Source of the DNA: VAZQ01 sp963785745
Lineage (GTDB): Bacteria > Pseudomonadota > Alphaproteobacteria > Rhizobiales > Xanthobacteraceae
DNA length: 64,000 nt
Direction of reading: 5' to 3'
NCBI GenBank assembly: GCA_963785745.1
Contig: CAWAWR010000019.1
Span: 62,001-126,000, forward strand
Part shown: positions 61,622 through 64,000 of the stretch, in pieces
Layout: each line of letters opens with the position of its first letter
How positions within the stretch are numbered: position 1 is the stretch's first letter
Notes under the pieces: model-generated
Told to the model about the DNA's origin: nothing
Seen by the model: only the letters and a program-made list of their open reading frames with translations
Databases searched by the model: none
Translations under genes and position numbers: made by a program

Positions 61622-62008
61622 TCAGATCGTCGCCAACCGGTAGGCCGAGCCGTAGCGCCCGAAATCGTGGCTGGTGACGCCGTGGCGCACCGATCCCGTG
61701 AACTGCGCGGGCGGGGCCACCACCGTCACCTTGATGACGGCGACCTCGAGCGGCTTCATCAAACCCGCGTGAACGGCGGCGGCGCCGATCATGGAGTCGC
61801 CGGTGTAGACGTCGGTGCCCCACAGGCTGCCGTCGATCTGGCCGATCACCCGGAAGTAGTAGGACGTGCCGACGGTGTCGCACAGGCCGTGCATCGTGGC
61901 CGGCGCGTCGGCCGCGAGGAAGCCCTGCTCCAGCAGCTTGCGGAGCTGCTTGGGCGAGAGCTTGCCCTGCCGGTCGAAATAATTGACGAGCTCCTGCACG
62001 ACCTTCAT
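61622..62008 (-). CDS. LCCL-domain protein
   Basis: The protein has 128 aa. A 45-residue helical lead (VQELVNYFDRQGKLSPKQLRKLLEQGFL) precedes an LCCL domain: GSLWGTDVYTGDSMIGAAAVHAGL, then VAPPAQFTGSVRHGVTSHDFGRYGSAYRL. LCCL domains are known from eukaryotic extracellular proteins and scattered bacterial ones; their ligand is unclear. No signal peptide is present. ATG 62008 overlaps the stop of the metallopeptidase/VWA gene (ATGA), so the two are translationally coupled and likely act together. Confidence 0.8.
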   Translation of the reverse strand: MKVVQELVNYFDRQGKLSPKQLRKLLEQGFLAADAPATMHGLCDTVGTSYYFRVIGQIDGSLWGTDVYTGDSMIGAAAVHAGLMKPLEVAVIKVTVVAPPAQFTGSVRHGVTSHDFGRYGSAYRLATI

Positions 62009-63285
62009 CGGCGTTCTCCTGGCTGCATCGCGACCACGCGACCGTAAGGCGGCTGGAATCCCGGCTGGCCATGCGGCGGCAGAATCCACAGCACGGCATA
62101 GGGCATCGGTTCGGCCGGAAAGGTGACATCGCCGTCGGTGATGACGATCGCGGCGGTGACGCGCGGATCGTCGGCCAGCGCCAGCATCGCCGGCGTGAGA
62201 TCGCTGCCGCCGTAGCCGCCGACCTCGTAGCCGGCGAGCGCGCCCGGCGTCAGCACCTCGTCGGAGGTGACTTCGGTGTCGCACTGCACGAGCCGGATAT
62301 CGTCGACGGCGGCGGCATCGCAGAAATCGGCGATGGCGCCGAGCGCGCGCGGAATCTCCTCGCTCATCGAGCCCGAGGTGTCGAGCACCACATTGAGCAT
62401 CCACGAATGCCGCCGGCGGCCCGGCATCACCACGTCGTGGCGATCGGCGCCGCGCCGCGACGGCCGCACGAAGGTGCGCTCGCCGGGAACGACGCCTTCG
62501 AGCCAGGTCTGCAGCGCCATCTGCCACGGCGTCGCGTAGATGCCGCGCAGCGCATCGACCACCTGCCGGGTGCCGCCGGCATCAAAGCCGCGCCCCTGCA
62601 TCGCGCCCATCGCCTTGCCGAGCGCGAGGCCCTTGGCGGCAAGCTCCTGGATCGCCTTCGCGCGGCGGACCTGATCGGCGGCATCGTCGGGAAACAGCTC
62701 GCGCTCGCGCGCGTCGCCGAGCACGTCGCCATTGTCATCAGTATTGGCACCGTTGCCGCCGCTGCCGACGGCCTGCGGGCCGAATACGCGGCCGGCGATG
62801 GTGGCCTCGCCGTCCCAGACGCGGGTGCGCGACGAGATGAAGTCGCCGTTGCGGCGCATCTCGACGACGATCTGCTCGGCGGACTTCTCGCGCGCGCCCG
62901 GCATGTCGAGACCGCCGGCGGGAATCGTCGCGACACCGAGCGCGCCGCGCAGCATGTCGTTGATGATGTAGTCGTGCGCGTAGTTGAACTCGAGCTGGCC
63001 TGAGCCCTTGGCGCGCTCATGGGTGCGCAACGCCAGATGCAAAAGCTCATGCGCGAGCACGAACACCAGCTCGTTGTCGGTGAGCCGCGCGGTGAACGCC
63101 GGATTGGCGACGAGACGCCCGGACGCGAACACGCCCATGGTCGGCACGCGCTCGTCGATATTGACGCGCACCGCGGCCGCAAGCCCGGCCAGATGCGGCA
63201 GCGGCACGGTCAGCATCCGCAGCCCCTTCTGGATGCGCGCCAGCGTGCCCTGCCCCGCGGTCGCGACCGGCGGCGCCGCGGTCAT
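62005..63285 (-). CDS. VWA-like protein with putative metallopeptidase domain (DUF2201-type)
   Basis: The protein has 426 aa. The N-terminal part has a zincin motif HELLH (residues 79-83) followed by LALRTHE. The C-terminal part is a VWA-like domain with the metal-site motif DTSGS (D302, S304, S306) and TDGDVTF. Fusion of these two modules is typical of proteins that partner MoxR-type AAA+ ATPases. ATG 63285 overlaps the stop of the AAA+ gene and its own stop overlaps the LCCL start, making a three-gene coupled unit. The target of the system is unknown. Confidence 0.85.
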   Translation of the reverse strand: MTAAPPVATAGQGTLARIQKGLRMLTVPLPHLAGLAAAVRVNIDERVPTMGVFASGRLVANPAFTARLTDNELVFVLAHELLHLALRTHERAKGSGQLEFNYAHDYIINDMLRGALGVATIPAGGLDMPGAREKSAEQIVVEMRRNGDFISSRTRVWDGEATIAGRVFGPQAVGSGGNGANTDDNGDVLGDARERELFPDDAADQVRRAKAIQELAAKGLALGKAMGAMQGRGFDAGGTRQVVDALRGIYATPWQMALQTWLEGVVPGERTFVRPSRRGADRHDVVMPGRRRHSWMLNVVLDTSGSMSEEIPRALGAIADFCDAAAVDDIRLVQCDTEVTSDEVLTPGALAGYEVGGYGGSDLTPAMLALADDPRVTAAIVITDGDVTFPAEPMPYAVLWILPPHGQPGFQPPYGRVVAMQPGERR

Positions 63286-64000
63286 GTGGCGGTGACCTTC
63301 TTGAGCAGGTCGAACATCGCGCGGTCGGCGCCGAGCGCGCCCCATTGCTCGACCATCTCGGTGAGCACGGTGAGCTGGTGCTCGGACGAGAGGCTGCGCA
63401 GGAAACGGTTGATGACGCGCGGCTTGAATTGCGCCGCCTTGCCGTCGCGCACGAACTGGCGGATGCAATTGAGGATGAACCAGCGCGCGGAGTTGGACTG
63501 CGGCAGCAGGCCGGGCCGCTGGATGTAGTCTTCCATCGGATGCACCGGGCCGATCGCCTCTTCGGCGAGCGAGCAGAACACCACCGCGTCTTCCGCCGAC
63601 AGGCGGCCGAACGCGAGCGCGCGCCGGGTCTCGTTCGTCAAGATGCCGGACGACTCCGCCATGTCGAGCGCCCGCGACAACAGCGTCCAGGCGCGCGGCG
63701 TCGAGAACGGCACCGGCTCGGCCGGCACCGGACGCATCAGCGCGTCAGGCATGCTGGCGATGAAGCTGACGATCTCGCCGCGGATGCCGTGACGCGCGGC
63801 CCATGCCAGCCATTCGTCGGTGTCGACGCGCAGATGCAGGATGGTGACGCGGTTGACCAGCGCCGAGCTCATCGCGCGCACCAGCGCGCGGTCCTGCAGG
63901 CGGTTGCCGGCGGCGACCACCCAGGTGCCGGCCGGCAGGCTGTGCTCGCCGAGGCGGCGTTCCAGCAGCAGCGAGTAGAACGCCTTCTGCACGTCGGGCG
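63282..64000 (-). CDS. MoxR-like AAA+ ATPase, partial (N-terminal part beyond right edge)
   Basis: The visible 3' part encodes about 239 residues. It includes VQKAFYSLLLERRLGEH, WVVAAGNRLQDRALVRAMSSALVNRVTILHLRV (sensor/arginine-finger region in the style of MoxR proteins), and a helical C-terminal lid. Walker A and B lie beyond the window. ATGA overlap with the downstream metallopeptidase/VWA gene at 63282-63285 indicates an operon AAA+ then VWA then LCCL. This pair is distinct from CoxDE at 13.6-15.75 kb. Confidence 0.8.
   Translation of the reverse strand, partial: PDVQKAFYSLLLERRLGEHSLPAGTWVVAAGNRLQDRALVRAMSSALVNRVTILHLRVDTDEWLAWAARHGIRGEIVSFIASMPDALMRPVPAEPVPFSTPRAWTLLSRALDMAESSGILTNETRRALAFGRLSAEDAVVFCSLAEEAIGPVHPMEDYIQRPGLLPQSNSARWFILNCIRQFVRDGKAAQFKPRVINRFLRSLSSEHQLTVLTEMVEQWGALGADRAMFDLLKKVTAT

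Overview
The window looks like chromosomal DNA of an alphaproteobacterium of the order Hyphomicrobiales (Rhizobiales), probably near Xanthobacteraceae/Nitrobacteraceae (Bradyrhizobium, Rhodoplanes or Pseudolabrys-like). The reasons are high GC over most of the length, several TctC/Bug-type solute-binding proteins, a coxDE/XdhC molybdo-hydroxylase maturation cluster, a Liv operon carrying a DUF6867 gene, rhizobial small hypothetical families and alphaproteobacterial palindromic intergenic repeats. The lineage is inferred from family resemblance only. No rRNA, tRNA, CRISPR array, transposase or integrase was seen.

Layout. 1-4.3 kb is visibly less GC-rich: a Tat-exported protein, a SnoaL-like secreted protein and a DyP-type peroxidase, then short rhizobial hypotheticals. 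5-8 kb holds a helix-turn-helix protein, a serine hydrolase and a DUF4189 protein. 8-11 kb has a LysR/TctC divergent pair with a palindromic LysR box, and a methyltransferase. 10.9-15.75 kb (minus strand) is a maturation operon for molybdenum hydroxylases: coxD, coxE, a two-piece XdhC and a MoeA-like/MobA-like fusion. 16-23.2 kb is mixed: an HSL-type esterase, a frameshifted tctC, two overlapping flavodiiron-like MBL-fold proteins, OsmC and a flavin monooxygenase. 24.2-26.2 kb (minus) has coxG, coxS and coxM but no large subunit. 26.3-30.7 kb is a protocatechuate branch (pcaB, pcaD, pcaC) with a BLUF blue-light receptor gene placed between pcaD and pcaC and overlapping pcaC, followed by a flavodoxin-fold reductase. 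A PobR-like AraC regulator (31.5 kb) and an HpaB/HpaC-like two-component hydroxylase (32.9-35.0 kb) continue the aromatic theme. 36-41.8 kb is a Liv operon. A TIR-transmembrane-TPR protein, a broken ccdA, a GGDEF-EAL protein, a P1 peptidase, a polysaccharide deacetylase, an amino-acid oxidase, rpe, purB, tctC, murI and rpsD follow. The right edge (61.6-64 kb) is a tightly overlapping MoxR AAA+ / metallopeptidase-VWA / LCCL cassette.

How the genes fit together. Three themes recur: aromatic and organic-acid uptake and catabolism (Tct and Liv binding proteins, pca, hpaBC, pobR-like), molybdo-hydroxylase maturation, and chaperone-like AAA+/VWA pairs (two different ones).

The best candidates for something new are the BLUF gene inside the pca cluster, the AAA+/VWA/LCCL cassette, the paired flavodiiron-like proteins with eroded metal ligands, and the TIR-TM-TPR receptor. 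At least nine apparent single-base indels break otherwise well-conserved genes, including murI, which should be essential. Residual sequencing error is therefore a serious alternative to true pseudogenes.
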